64,000 nt of DNA. Origin: Synchiropus splendidus (Eukaryota > Chordata > Actinopteri > Syngnathiformes > Callionymidae). The stretch spans positions 12,277,031 to 12,341,030 of the forward strand of contig NC_071337.1 of assembly GCF_027744825.2 (NCBI RefSeq), read 5' to 3'. The first letter of the stretch is position 1; each line of letters opens with the position of its first letter. Shown here one piece after another: positions 1-13,425 of the stretch. A program made the translations under genes and the position numbers. The notes under the pieces were generated by a model. It did not search any database, had not been told where the DNA came from, and worked only from the letters and a program-made list of their open reading frames with translations.

Positions 1-450
1 GTCTCCAATTGATCAGATAAACTTTATGTAATATAGTATGGCCGCCACCAGGGGCCAATTTCATATGTGTGTTATATGTGAGTGGATTTACTTCCATCCC
101 AAAACTTTGGGTCACACTGAAGATCTTCTCCTTCATAGTATGCCTTCATTTCTTACCATTTTCAAGCACCAGCCTTTTGTAATAGTGTCGTCAAAGTTGA
201 ATATTTTGCAGTTTGAAATTTGCTCGGAGGCCAGACAACATATTCAAATGTACAGTCTAAATCAGGGGTGAAGTGTTTTCAATCAGAGCCTGCATGTTTT
301 ATGGCTTGCAGCTGGACCGAACAGAAGCCAGAGAAACTCTTCAAACTGTCGAGGTCCTAATAGTTGCCTATAGAGTGACAGTTAAGCACTGTTTCTGCAT
401 GCAAAAGCGTCAAAAGTCTGGGTGGTAATTTTGTTATTTCAATGCACTTT

Positions 451-566
451 TTCTCCATCCATCTTCCACATGTTATTCAAGGTAGGGTCATGGGGGCAGC
501 AGTTGGAGCAAAGAGGCCCAGGCTTTCCCCTTTTCAGATAACTATTCCAGCTCTTCGGGATAAATG
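451..566 (+). repeat. Degraded dispersed fish repeat (ccatccatcttc...gggtc family)
   Basis: The order ccatccatcttc, then a variant of ggtcgggtcgcgggggcagcag, then aggcccaggctttccc and ccagctcttcggg follows a very common teleost interspersed repeat that I know by pattern. Many substitutions are present, so this is an old copy. I cannot name the family exactly without a repeat library. Confidence 0.5.
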
Positions 567-1964
567 GGGCGCACATGCTATTTTTCCCATCTAAAAGACC
601 TGAAACCATTAATCTCTATATATATTACTTTGTAAATTAAAAAAAAACACCAGTGAACAAAAATCTGAATGATGAACTGAAGTGTGCAACTCCATATTAT
701 TTCTCACAAGGTAAATAAATCTTCATCCATCTAGCTGTTATTTTAGATGCCTCAGCAGCTCTAGTCAAAGATGTTGTGACTAACTTTTTTTTAAGTAGTC
801 TGGCAAACACTGAAATGAATTTACTAGGGACAAAAATATCCACCTTGACAAAAACTACACTGAAAACATGACACTCCAACTGCTTTTGCATTTTTCTGAT
901 ACAATACTATTGCACTAGTTGACTTTCTCTGTGCTTAAGAGTAAAATAAATAATGTCAGTGGACTACATAATATTACTGCTGCAAACTATGGAAACATAT
1001 GTATTAAATCGCATAACACACAAATGACAATGGTAAATTATGGCAAAAAATATGAAACATGCATCAAAATTAAAGCAATACAATAAAGTTTTGTCCAAAT
1101 GTGTAATAAATCTGTAAATTTGAAACGTATGTAGTAACTATTTTAAATGTGTATGTACTTTGTACTTAAAGGCAATACAAACTAGCACTCACTACAATTA
1201 TCCTGAAATGTGATAATTATATGCTCAATGAAAACATCACCATCACCCAACTCAAAAATGTTACGTTACAAGTGTTTTTCATCCAAATGCAGTCTTCACA
1301 ACAAAGTGGTAGAACAGAGCATATTTTTAAGCTGCTTCTCATGTGATGCCTTTCCTGCTAAAAGTGCTGTGATGATGACATGTTGAAGGAAGACTTGCAA
1401 TTTGCAAGCAATGTTTCATCCTGGGATAAAAAGAGTTGTGTTCCTTTCTGTCTCACAGGTTTGTGGGGGGACTTTAATCCCTGCGATATGGGGCAAGGCA
1501 GAGTGAAGAGCTCCCTGGGGGACAGGTGACAGGTACATCAAATTTAGAAACACCAATTAACCTCTGTGTGTATGTGCTTTGCCGTCACAAATTGTATACA
1601 GCTTGAGGTCTAAGCAGAGCGGACACACGCTCACCTTAAACACCCTCTGACCACCGCTTCACCAGTACTGGTTCCTGACTAGCACACTCAATGGAATTGT
1701 ATCAACATGAAAGTGTAATCTCTGTAATCTCGGGCAGAGACTTGTGAGGACAGAATCACAATAGTTTGTCCTACGTCGGAACACGGTCATTGCAGCACGG
1801 TGAAACTAACCTTACAGTAGTGATGGACTAGTGAGGCTAGTCCTTCGCAGGTCTCACTAGCCAGAAATCTGTGCTCTAAAATCTCTGGCTTCGACAATGA
1901 AATCGCACATCATTTTTAAACCAAGAGCGCCACCATCTGAGCCCTGAAAGCGGTGTTCTAATCC

Positions 1965-2035
1965 AGTGGTGTCAAATCCAGTGAGGGCCTAAAATCTTAA
2001 ACACCATCCTAGGCGCAGGCCAAACAAGCATCATT
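1965..2035. repeat. Possible degraded transposon end (gtgtcaaa...ggcc type)
   Basis: The stretch ccagtggtgtcaaatccagtgagggcc resembles the ends of vertebrate hAT-like repeats that begin near 'gtgtcaaactc...ggcc'. It is short and diverged, so the call is weak. Confidence 0.25.
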
Positions 2036-3309
2036 ACCTCACGGTCTAGAAAAAGATATATGAGTCAAAACAGGACGTGAGTTTCATACGTAGTTTGTTT
2101 CCCGATATTTGACTTGTTCTTCTTTAATACTGGCTTCACCGTTGATGCACAAAGTTTTGCAGCCTTCATCTGATTCCCTTCATTTCAACATTTCTGCTGA
2201 GTATAAAATATCCTCAACACTGTAAGGCCAGGCTGCCCAGAGTTGTTCAGCTGCGAGCTACTAATAAATGACTGAGTGATAATGGTCAAACTACCATCTA
2301 TCACAGAGCGGCTCAGCAGCGGGGACCCTGGAGACAGCACAGTTGAGTGCTTTAATGTGAACAAAATGCCTGTAATGTCAATGGTCTGATGTGACAAAGT
2401 TCAATCTTGGCTACGTGAAGTTTCTAAGTTCCATATTCTATTGATCAGACACTTTGATTGGTGGACTGGGTAGCCATGCATCATGGGAACCGCTCAGATT
2501 GAAGTCACCAGAACTGAGCCGTCTTGTTGAGAGTGATGGCACCTCACATGCTGTAGCAACATAGAACCATTGACAAAGAGCTGAATCTGACCGTTGGTCT
2601 GGAAACATTGAAACAGATGATCAATCCAACCTCTTTTTGGCTTTGTGATCTGCCAACCCTACCTTGGCAATTGACTGGTCGCTCGTGAGCAACGCAAAGG
2701 GTACGCCTGCTGTAGGATTTGCACATTAATATGTATAACATATGGTATTTATTGTTGTACTTGAATTCCACCTTGAGCCAACTATCTGCAAGTGAAGCTC
2801 TCGTGGACCAAATAACATGAGGTGGTGGGCTAGATTGCCCTCAGTTTGACCTTGTGGCCTGTTCTCTATGTTTTTTTTGTGGCCACTCCAGTGCAAAAAT
2901 TGTTGACTTCCATTTGTCCATGCTGAGAGTGATGCATAGAATGGAATTAAAATTACAATTCGCCGATAAAAGCAGTGCCGAGAGTTTCACGTTTATTCGC
3001 TGGACTCATGAGTCAGAACCTACAAGCTTTGCCCTTTTGAAAATAATCCGACCCAAACCACTGTGTTAGTCCGCTCCGCCAACACAGCTGGAGGCAACAG
3101 ATGAAGGCACTGATTTAAGTCGTGTCCATTGAGGTATATTTGAGGTTTATGACCTGCTAGTTGAGTTAACTGTGGCGGGAGCGAGACAGTTTCACTGGGA
3201 GTCGCTGGCTCCACTCTTCGGTCGGGGCTTCTCACAGTTCCTTGTGTATCAGTCGATTTGTTTGTCTGTAGTGGTAATTGCTCATTTTAGCCGGAGGACA
3301 GGCCAGCTC

Positions 3310-3356
3310 CACACACACACACGCACACACACACACACACACTCACACGCACACAC
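3310..3356. repeat. Interrupted (CA)n microsatellite
   Basis: About 47 bases of ACAC repeat are interrupted by CG- and CT-containing units. The reading frames through it on both strands are poly-Thr/His or Val/Cys and are not genes. Confidence 0.95.
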
Positions 3357-5228
3357 TTGGCTTTAAGCGCTGACAAAACCACACTGGTCCAGCCCTTGGC
3401 AACTCCACCAGGATGAACTGACCACTCTGACGTCTGTCTGGACAAGCATTTGCAAAAACACACAAAACAAGAACAAGATAGTTCATTGTGACATTTCATC
3501 TCTCAAGTTTTATGACGGAAATGACATATATGCTTTCATTCATTGTGCGTGCATGTTTTAACGTCTATATATATATAGACTATGCGGTATCCTGAAAAGT
3601 CAGATAGGGATCAAGCCTGGAGACGGGCCGTTCGCAAAGCTTTGCTCTGATTAAAGGAACGGTTATTGATGTGTGCGAGTTGGTGCCATTCACCCCGACA
3701 CAGACACACACACCCTCGACAAGGCCCCTGCTAAAATCAGAAGGAACTGTTTCCTGTCTGACACACCACACCCTGAGTAAGAGGCAAAATCCAAAAGGCA
3801 TACTCTGAGGCACAGACAGAACATTTTCATGTATTTTTTTTTACAATACTGTTCGCTGTTATTTGACCATAAACACTTGGAAAGAGAGATGGAAAGCAGG
3901 CAGTAGGAAGATGTTTGTATCTGTGACCACGGCAGGTTTCTGTGCCAAGAAACTGCACTTAAGATGCCATATCTGCTTCACCAGTGTAAAAGGAGAACTA
4001 AAGGAAAGGTCAAAATGCTTGGTTTGTGTATCTAAGAGTGTGGGCTGAAAACAAGTCTTTTATTTATATGGTGCTGTTAGATGGAATACAGATTGTCAAT
4101 GGTGATGGGCACTTAGTTGGAGTGCTGTCATTTGACGATTGACTTGGCTGAGTTGAGGAACGTCCATGAACTTAAAGATGGTCTTAGACTTGAAGGGGCC
4201 TTCACACTTGACTGTTCCACTGTTCCAACCAAGGATGGAAAGGAATTTGACTTCAAAATAACTGGGTCATTATAATTGGGTTTAAGTCCTGGTTAAGTTT
4301 AGCCATTTGTTTTGGATGGATTGGTTCAGGGTGAGTGGCTGGGGAAAGGGTTATGTCGATGACCAGACCCCAAAAAGATGGTGTGACAAACCTGTGTTTG
4401 TGTGTGTGAGTGTGTGTGGCTGCGGTTGTTTGAGCGAAATTCAGGTAAGTATAAGGGAAAACTAATCCATGTATAAAATTGGCTTCGCTGGCTGGCTGCT
4501 CATATTCACTCAACCAGTCCTGCACCTCCACGCAAAACTATCGTCAGAATCACCTTGAACGCTGATTCTCTCAGCGCCCAACCGCCGACCACAAGCTCTC
4601 CCGTCTGCTTTTGCTCAGCCGTTCCAGTGGCTGAGCTCCATTTTAGCAGCCAGCCATAAGAGAATGGGCGAGGATTCAAATTGAAACCTGCCCGTTTATG
4701 AATCAAATTTGTTCCGCGTATAGGTTTTTCATAGTGTGCAGGACTGCATTAGACTGTGTTTAGGTAATGTGTGTCGGTGGCAGGGGAGTGGTGTGGGGCG
4801 ATATGTGTGCCTTTCAGGGTGGGGTTCACCATATCAAGTGCTGTGATGTCATTACATATATGGTTTTTAATGCGCGTTTTGAAAATGAGTGCGGTGTTTT
4901 GATTTATTCCATTTTTCCATTATAGGCTTTGGCTTGCGTGCGCGAGCTTAGATTCCCACAGACTGTCTCCAGTTCTCAAGTCAGTGGCAGATCTTTCTGC
5001 TCTTTACAGAGAGAATCATTCAGCTGTCAAACCTCCATGAAGCCGTTGGTGGATGGACGTTATTGCTAACTGTGGTTAACGTCATAGCGAATAGTGACTG
5101 ACATATTTAATCTACTCCTCACCGCTTTCAATTTAGTATCCTGCTGCTCACGTAAACCCGTTTTATGGTCATTTTATGTTTCAATGTCTTTGTTTTTCAT
5201 GACATATTTACAGTATAGATAATAAATA

Positions 5229-5350
<122 letters not shown>

Positions 5351-5363
5351 CAAATGACCATAG

Positions 5364-5497
<134 letters not shown>

Positions 5498-6209
5498 AAA
5501 TCACATTCATGTCCACTCGGTGTGTATGATGTGTGTAAGGAACAAGGAAGCACTCAATACTTGACTAGAGTAAATGTAGATTTTTATACTCATTGGCCTT
5601 CCAAGGCAAAATTAATGAGAACAAGGAAGATAAGTAATTACTCTTCTCAGTAATGACCCTGTCACACCACCTGACAAATCTCTGCTGCCACGGAGCAGAT
5701 TGTAGTCAGCATGATCATTTCAATCCTCTCCATGGCAAAAGCTACATGTGCCGTGGAGTCAATCTCTTCCTTCCTGTTTTCGTGAATTGGATATAATGTG
5801 GTTGCTCAGTGGCCGCGGTGAGTTGCTGCCGCACATAATTTCCCAAAGATGTTTCATTGACATATTGGTTTGATTAAAGTTGTTTGTGAAATACTTTGCT
5901 AAATGAGACCGCAAGGCAGATAGAAGCAGACAGAAGGAGACGTAAGTGATTTGTCAGACAAAAGACTTTCACTCAGGCAGATCGAAGATTTTAGCATGAC
6001 AAACACTTTATGCAGAGGCATTTTAAAAGGAGGAATTTGGTGTGGTGCTGGGGAAAAAAATGAGTCGAATTAGAGAGAACTATCAAAAGACAATTTTAAT
6101 CTTGACTCGTGTCTGATCTGATAAGTAGCATATGCAATCAGTTAATTCAGCCTTTTGAAGTAGTTTCATCCAACATAGTTTATCTCAGATTGATTTATTC
6201 TAAAGTAAA

Positions 6210-6493
6210 TGCTGAGGTTGATGTGAGGTGTGATAAAATAAATCACTTATTTGTCAAGGTCCTGTCCCGAATGGCTGCCCGGGCTGATTGATATCCCTTT
6301 CTAAAATGTCTCTGTAAATAAATGTCTCATCATCCTTGTGCTCTTACTTCACTGAATAGAGAGTGTCCTTGTACGAACACCTTCCTTTATTTCTCCGTAA
6401 TGAGTCTTACAAACAAAAGTGACCAAAACTACCTTCATGTGTTGTAAAATGCTTGATTTTTTTCCCCTTTCCTTTGTTCTTGTCCTTGTTTTT
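6210..6493 (+). repeat. Left arm of large near-perfect inverted repeat
   Basis: These 284 bases recur as the reverse complement at 6661-6943. The only difference I found is one T in a poly-T run (7 T here, 6 A there). No coding content or transposase is visible in the arm. The near-identity implies recent origin, ongoing gene conversion or an assembly fold-back. Confidence 0.93.
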
Positions 6494-6660
6494 CTTCTTC
6501 ATTGCCATTCTGGAAGCTCAGCACTGCGAGCAGGGTATAAATAAGGGTGCAGCGATCTGCACTTTTTTGGCCAATACAGATTGGCGATTTTTGAAATTCC
6601 CAACAGACCGATACTGATTTGGCCGATATATATATATATATATATATAACAAGGACAAAT
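6494..6660. repeat. Palindrome spacer with hAT-like fragment
   Basis: The 167-base spacer between the two arms contains gggtgcagcgatctgcac, then ttggcc and gatactgatttggccgatatata, followed by a short TA array. These motifs resemble ends and interiors of fish hAT-type elements that carry 'atcggccgatatatcgg'. Related motifs recur at 7734-7795. Confidence 0.4.
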
Positions 6661-6943
6661 AAAAACAAGGACAAGAACAAAGGAAAGGGGAAAAAATCAA
6701 GCATTTTACAACACATGAAGGTAGTTTTGGTCACTTTTGTTTGTAAGACTCATTACGGAGAAATAAAGGAAGGTGTTCGTACAAGGACACTCTCTATTCA
6801 GTGAAGTAAGAGCACAAGGATGATGAGACATTTATTTACAGAGACATTTTAGAAAGGGATATCAATCAGCCCGGGCAGCCATTCGGGACAGGACCTTGAC
6901 AAATAAGTGATTTATTTTATCACACCTCACATCAACCTCAGCA
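6661..6943 (-). repeat. Right arm of large near-perfect inverted repeat
   Basis: Reverse complement of 6210-6493, 283 bases long. Its last base touches the first base of a second independent inverted repeat at 6943-7028, so the locus is a composite palindrome. Confidence 0.93.
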
Positions 6944-7028
6944 AGTTTTGTGCGTGATTTAGTTGAGAAAAAAAAAATATAAATATATATATATATTTTT
7001 TTTCTCAACTAAATCACGCACAAAACTT
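6943..7028. repeat. Second perfect hairpin, 33-bp arms
   Basis: The left arm (6943-6975), beginning aagttttgtgcgtgattt, is exactly complementary to the right arm (6996-7028), ending aaatcacgcacaaaactt. The 20-base loop is AT-rich. It abuts the large inverted repeat without a gap. Confidence 0.92.
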
Positions 7029-7733
7029 ACTTTTTTTTAGATCAATTACACAAACCTACTAAATAACAACAATACTGAACAACAGTGTTTACAAAACATT
7101 GAAACTTTTAAAGCAAATATATGACAAACTCAATGCTCAATGTAGAAGTGTTTAATGTAAAATAAATAACTTTTCCTTTTGCAATGAATAATGAACAGAT
7201 TAAACCCACAATGTAAACTATATATTATAGTACTATATATAAACTCATCACTTGTTAAATACCGGAATGCTGCCTTATAACCTGACAGACTGCTCCTCTT
7301 TTCAGCGACGACACGTCCAGGGAATGAATATCTGGGGTCAAGGTGCGCAACTCGCTGCCGAGGGCTCCAGTCTTCGAAAACCCAACTGCTCATCAGAAAC
7401 AATGAATTCCATTAGCATTGGTTTTGGCTGCAGTTTCCTTTGGTTAACTTAGATTTCGCTCCGTTTTTAGCCTTTTGCTGGCACTCAAATTTGTTGCAGT
7501 GATTTGTTTTAGGGCAGCGTCTGAGCCCGAGGGTGCACATGTTGCGAACAACAATTTGGTAGCTTTTCCTTGACAGAGTATTGCCATACAACCGCCATCA
7601 TGTCTGGCTGGCTCACTGGGGAAGCAGGTCTGCAGGCATCTCTACAGCATCACATTTGACATATTTACATTGGGGTGAAACATTTTAAAGAAAAATAAAT
7701 GTTAATATAATCTTAATAAAATGCATACATTTG

Positions 7734-7795
7734 ATCGGCCATATATCTGCGCTGATAGAGCAGCCTGCCAGTTGATCAGTATCGGCCTAGATAAA
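7734..7795. repeat. Degraded hAT-like fragment (gatcggcc/cagtatcggcct)
   Basis: The motifs gatcggccatatatctgc and gatcagtatcggcctagat resemble those in the spacer at 6545-6640. Both may be ends of one disrupted DNA transposon that encloses or neighbours the palindrome. The family assignment is tentative. Confidence 0.35.
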
Positions 7796-10700
7796 ACTAT
7801 TTTCAGTTCAGTATCCCAGTCATTTGTAATATTAGCATATTATTTTGTGATATTATGTAATTATTTCGTAATACCTATGATATTATTTTCTCATACTCAT
7901 CACACTATTTATATTGTCACATTGTTATCTGTGAGTCTTTTTTTTGGTGTTTGACAAATAAGATAAAATAATACACACCCACGTTTGGCAAATACAATTC
8001 CAGAAAGATGAAAGATGGCTTAACAAATATTTTTTTTGTTTATTACTATCGATGAATGCTTCACTCAGCCTCATCTGGCAAGTGAGAGAAGTGAAGAAGA
8101 AGTGACGAGGTGTAAAATTTGAGGGGAGGGACGAGTCAGTGGCTTCAGAGAAGTGCGCTATTGTCCGTCTGGATTTGAACATCACTGCGTCACACAAAAA
8201 CACTTTTACAAGCACTTTTACAGAACAACAAAAGGCTGGTTAACAACAGTAATAAAAAAAAGAAGAAGAGACTGAACAAAGAGATCCAAATAAAGCGGTA
8301 AACCGGTGCTTGGGAACCTTGTGGGTATTGATAGGATTCACTGCTGGTGACTTTGCTTGATCACAGTACAAGCATTCTCTCAAAGAGTGCTACTTCTAAG
8401 ATGAGTTTTGTGTTACCTTCTTTTTGTGCAGGTGAGTGCCACTTCAGATGATATTAATTGTTTGATAGATTTTCATAATGGAGCGAACAAAGATTATTTG
8501 ACAGAGGATTGCAATTGAAAGGCATTCAAACACTGAGAACTTCAAGCAAATGAGTTACTACTCTTGAGGCATTAGCCACATTTGACGGGAAAACATGAAA
8601 AACGTGGATATATTTAACATTCATGTATTTTGGATCATTAATGTGGTCATTAGAACTGTGGTCTCTCAGGGAGGCAGTCTGAGATTGAAATCTAAATCAC
8701 AACACAGCCAACATTTGCCGGTTAGTGGTGTTGCAGCTGCTCATGTAGTGAACATTTTTATTCCAAGTGTCTTAGAATTCATTCACATGTAGCACCAAGA
8801 GCCTTGCCCTTGATTCACCCCCCTTTTTTTCCACTGAGATTCTAAGACACTTTTGTCACTGTTGCGAATGAGCAAGCTAGCTGTCACTGATGTGAACCTT
8901 CTGGACAGAAAGCCCTGGATATAGCGGAAGTTCAGTTGACTTATGAGCTGCCAGGTAAACAAGTGGGTCAAACTATGAAGTACTCCGGAACGTCTACGCC
9001 AAACGTTCTGCTTCTAAATTCATCAGACCGAGTTGTCTTCAAGAAAAGTGATTCTCTGTCTCTTACAAATCTGTAAATTACAGATAACATCAAAATATTC
9101 AGTGTTTGACTGGGCTTTAATGTGCAAGGCAGGGCAGCACGGGGAGCACCGCGAGGGACATGGAGACGTACGGCAGCTCTCTTCACTGAATCATATTACA
9201 TATAAGTTACTATTTATGACCACTTGCGTCGCTCTCCTCCTTACGTCACCGTGACTGAAACATACAGCCATTTAACTGGCTTTAAATAGCAAATGATACA
9301 CTATCATACACATAAAAAGTGCAGTGCCATCCCACTGTTTACCTGAACCCCACCCTCTGTTTTTTTTATTTCCGTGATGCGCTGCCCATGGCATGAGGAT
9401 ATGCCGCAGAAAGCGAATGTGCTTCAATTGAAAACCTAATGTGTCAACAGGCAACGCTGAAATCTTTCTTGGTCGTCAGTTTAGGACGCAAAATTCTACT
9501 TTCCCAGTGTCAATATATTACGCCATGGGAGTGATTTCAATCCCCTTTTTAATATGAAGTTACATCCAAGTTACTGCTGGAATTTAAAACCAGGAGAAGG
9601 TGGATGTGCTCTGTATCTGGTGTTTATCAGACCTGATGAGGAATTACTACTCTGTCCTACCGGTGTCAATCGAATTGTTCATTCTCTGTCTGAAGTGGCA
9701 ACCTCACTTTGTTGCATGTTGACTCTGACTGACAGGAAAACATTTTGCTGTGCACCCATTACAGGTGCACCACACAACACAATGTGAAGTTATAACCAAA
9801 ACATCCATGATGAAAGAACAAGGGAACATAATGTGCTGATGGAATGTAAAGTTTAAAAAACTGTAAAACAGCTTCCCCCAAAAAAAGTTTTGCGCACTAT
9901 ATGCAGCAAGTAGTTCACTGATCAGTGGAGCTTATGTGTACAGATTCAACTTAAACTTGCTTGTGCTGGTGTCAGATATTAAAAAGCAATACATTACCAT
10001 CAATTACATTTCAACCTCAACTAATTTGATTTTTTCAGTTTTTTCAGTTCCATTTCTAATGTTGACGTCTCAAATGAAACAAGCGCAAACAAGACATTGT
10101 TGGTAATGCCAGAGGGAGAAAAAGGATACACGTGTGATTTTCTAAAAATCAGACTTGAGGTCATTGATTCAATTTTTTAAATTATAATTGCCTGTTATGA
10201 TCTCATTAACCAAACGTCAGGCGAATGCCACGTCTAACATGAGCTGCCGCTCCATTCAGACTCTGGAAAGTTTCACAGAAGTGAATAGAATTTATTTTAA
10301 CCTGCTGTTTATATGTTTAATATTAACTGTAACCATGGCTACAATGCAGTTCCGTCTTTTCCAGCCAAAATTTGACTTAAACAATTTTGGGGAAACTCTC
10401 TCCATCTGCCAGAAGCTGCTCTGTGCACCTTTCATACGTCACTAGTGGGGACTCGCTGTCACTATGAATAAACCTGTAAACACAGTATTCCAGTCCATTT
10501 TGCGGTATCCAGCTCTTTTCCTGCCAAAATAAAAACAGATTGAAAAGGATGTGACCGCCTGCTCGCCTCAGCGATGGAGCGCTATGTAGCTCGGGACGGT
10601 TGGAAATTATGATATGAACTATGGTGATCCCAGTAGTAGCCGTAAAGGTCAGTGGAGTTGAAGAATCAGAGCTTGGTGAGGTACATTCAGGTTTGCGTTT

Positions 10701-11059
10701 TTTGCTGTTACAAGTTGTCCTAAAGACAGTTAACCTGAGGCAGGAACCGCAACCTGTGGACTTGCTATGGAAAGGATAGGGACGACCAGATGATGTCTTT
10801 GCACGATGCACAACCCACATCACCTGCCTATAGTGACAAACATCTGGAGGATAAATCCAACTGAGCATTTTTTGGTCTGAAAGACAGTAATAGTTATCTA
10901 ATTGTCCTCAGACGTCTAGGCAAAATTTGGTTTACCACTAGTCTTAAAACTTTTTTTAGCCATCTAACTTTAGACTGGCTGTCTATTCGTCATTCAGAGA
11001 AGTGCACTATTGTGTAGTCTAGTGACTGTTATTTTGACAATCATTTATTTTATTTTATT

Positions 11060-11152
11060 TTATGTTTGACAACACTTTATTCCAAAGCACTTTGCTAGTT
11101 GGTGGAATCCCCACTGGCCGTGGCAATAAATTTGATTCTGATTCTGATTTTG
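11060..11152 (+). repeat. Degraded LINE-like 3' tail
   Basis: The stretch ends ggcaataaatttgattctgattctgatt, a pattern common at the 3' ends of fish non-LTR retrotransposons, where a short tail unit (gattct) is repeated. No reverse transcriptase frame is present, so at most it is a 5'-truncated copy. Confidence 0.45.
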
Positions 11153-11642
11153 ACACTTTATAGTTGGTTTTTATCTTATCTTTAGCAATGAATGGATTAA
11201 ATTCTAGTCTAGATTTTGTCTGAAATATAGTCAAATTACCCATGGGGTGAATTTCTACCCAAACTTAAACTGGACTATTTGACATCTAAGACTCAGGGAC
11301 ATTGCATCTTCCTGGTATTCCAGGTTAGAGAGCGGCTGGCTCTGTATAGTCAGTCCATCTTCCTCACACACGCTCCTGCAGGTAGTTCAGAATGAGAAGT
11401 CAATCTCCTTTTGTTTCAGGTAGGTGGAGGAGCCTGACTGAAGCTTTGAAATGCAAAGAAGCTGAATTATATTCATTAAAACTAAAAATACAACTTCAAA
11501 TGCACAATAATAGCGGTTCTGAAATTATTATTGTTTGACAGATGTGGTGGGTTTCTTCTCTTTTCCCTTTTTTATGCAGGTGTTTTGGACACACAATTTA
11601 TGATACTAAGTGAATGTGCCCAGTTCTTCCCATTTTATTGAG

Positions 11643-11725
11643 CTATGATTCCAGCAGAGCTGGAATCATAGTTCGGGCCATATCAGTGCGCCATATCAGT
11701 TCGGGCCATATCAGTACGCCCGAAC
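11643..11725. repeat. Hairpin plus short direct and inverted repeat cluster
   Basis: ctatgattccagc (11643-11655) pairs perfectly with gctggaatcatag (11659-11671) across a 3-base loop. It is followed by two copies of gttcgggccatatcagt (11671-11687 and 11699-11715), a partial copy at 11691-11700, and an inverted gcccgaac at 11718-11725. The unit is GC-richer than its surroundings. I do not recognise the family. Confidence 0.85.
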
Positions 11726-11939
11726 AACAATTTTACCAGTTTCAATTATACATGGATTATTCAATAGAATATTCACTTTGAATTACTTTTATTTATTGCA
11801 TTATTTTGATTACTGTTTATTTGCCTTTACTGACATTTTTTTTTAATATGTTGGCAGTGCAAATTATTGCCATTTGTTTCCCTAAAAGAACTCATTCATT
11901 CAATAATTTCAAAAATAATCCTTACTCCAATTAAAAAAA

Positions 11940-11945
<6 letters not shown>

Positions 11946-12019
<74 letters not shown>
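11946..12019. repeat. (AT)37 microsatellite
   Basis: 74 bases of uninterrupted AT dinucleotide follow an A-rich run. Confidence 0.97.
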
Positions 12020-12022
<3 letters not shown>

Positions 12023-13046
12023 TCACCATGACTGAAAAGAAATGGAAGCAAATGGAAGCTGTAGTTACTTTGGCTGGACAAAAGTAAATGTTGTGGATCT
12101 GCTGAAAGCATGCACAAAATATTGTACTTGCATTTGTCTGGTGTTTCTTCCACATGTTGCACATAAAAGATCCATTAAGTTGCCATACCTGGAATTATGC
12201 TTGAAGCACTCAATAAGAGAGAAAGGTATCTCATCCAATACATCTTGGCTGCAACACCAAAGGCTTGAGAGGAATCCACTGTCCACAATCAGATCTTAGA
12301 AAACATGACATGAAAATGGCACAGGAGGATTTCACATGACAGAATTAGCGCTGGACTGGCTGCTTTTTCTATGTGTATCCACATATTTCTTTCTTTTTGT
12401 TACTGTGTGTTTTTATAAAAAAAAAATCCTAGACAATATAAAAAAGTGTAATAACATTGATAGTTTCCAACTTACAATACAAATTCACGACTGAAACCAC
12501 CTCACCTCTGTTAAATCTTCGGACATTTACAGATTGAAGCCCCAACTAAAACTACGAGAAGTCGCCAAAGGCAGACTCTGCTGCTTTATTAAAGGAATAT
12601 AACACTATTATATCACACAAGGCAAAATTAGTTCAGCAAGAGAAGTGACAACCGAGTGAAATGTGACTCAAATATTAATCTCTTCGTCTGAATCAATATT
12701 ATTTCCCAGTCATATTTTTGAAAATGAACTTTATAATTAAACTCTTGTTCTCTCATTTCTCTCGCCTTTTATACTTTCTGGGGTATAAACTTTCCGAGCT
12801 ATTCCACATAAATTAAATCCGAAGAAATTGTTCCAGAGGAAGTAAGGGAAAGATCCCCGAGATATAATTACAAAAATCTCCATTTTACACTCTGGGAGCG
12901 GTTTTATTTGATCTGCACTTCATGATGGATAAAAGCGAAACTTCTCGAAGCAAAACACGGAGAGAATCTTCGTCAAGCGAAACGTCCTTTGTGAATAGTC
13001 ACTCAATTAGACTGGTGACATTGCTTAGGACGAGACTGAACTCTAA

Positions 13047-13068
13047 ACACACACACACACACACACAC
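13047..13068. repeat. (AC)11 microsatellite
   Basis: Short perfect dinucleotide run in otherwise unique sequence. Confidence 0.95.
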
Positions 13069-13309
13069 TGCTACCATTGTCTCATTGTCTAGTGAACTGC
13101 TGTTTTCTCTGTTAGAATACTGGTTCAAAAGGCAAACAACGACGCTCGACTATACAGGGAAATTGAACTTTACTGAGTATCTAAGTCACTTTCAGACTTT
13201 GCAAATGGAAACAGACATGAACACATTTTCAGTCTAAATCATAACTGCGGCTCCTCTCAACATGGAATGGTTTGACACATGAATAAGGAAACATGATTTG
13301 ATAATGACC

Positions 13310-13425
13310 AGATTTTGGGTGGAGCATCGTTCTAATGGCAGCATTTTGAACTTGTCCCCACTTGAATGGGAGACACCCAGCTTATAAAACACCCACTATT
13401 GTTGAGGTATCCTGCAGAACGCTAT
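13310..13425 (+). repeat. Possible degraded dispersed fish repeat fragment
   Basis: The segment containing ggcagcattttgaacttgt, followed by cacttgaatgggag and the later ttgttgaggta, resembles part of a repeat scattered through teleost genomes whose usual form reads 'ggcagcattttgnacnagct...'. The region at 45515-45750 may be another part of the same family. It is old and uncertain. Confidence 0.3.

Noticed and set aside
3563..3580. 18-bp perfect palindrome gtctatatatatatagac
   Set aside because: Short TA-cored palindromes are expected in AT-rich DNA; nothing nearby gives it a role.
10377..10868. 163-codon minus-strand open frame
   Set aside because: One of the longest complete frames, but its composition shows no domain, signal or family I recognise. 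There are no flanking gene signals, and a frame of this length is expected by chance in 64 kb read in six frames.
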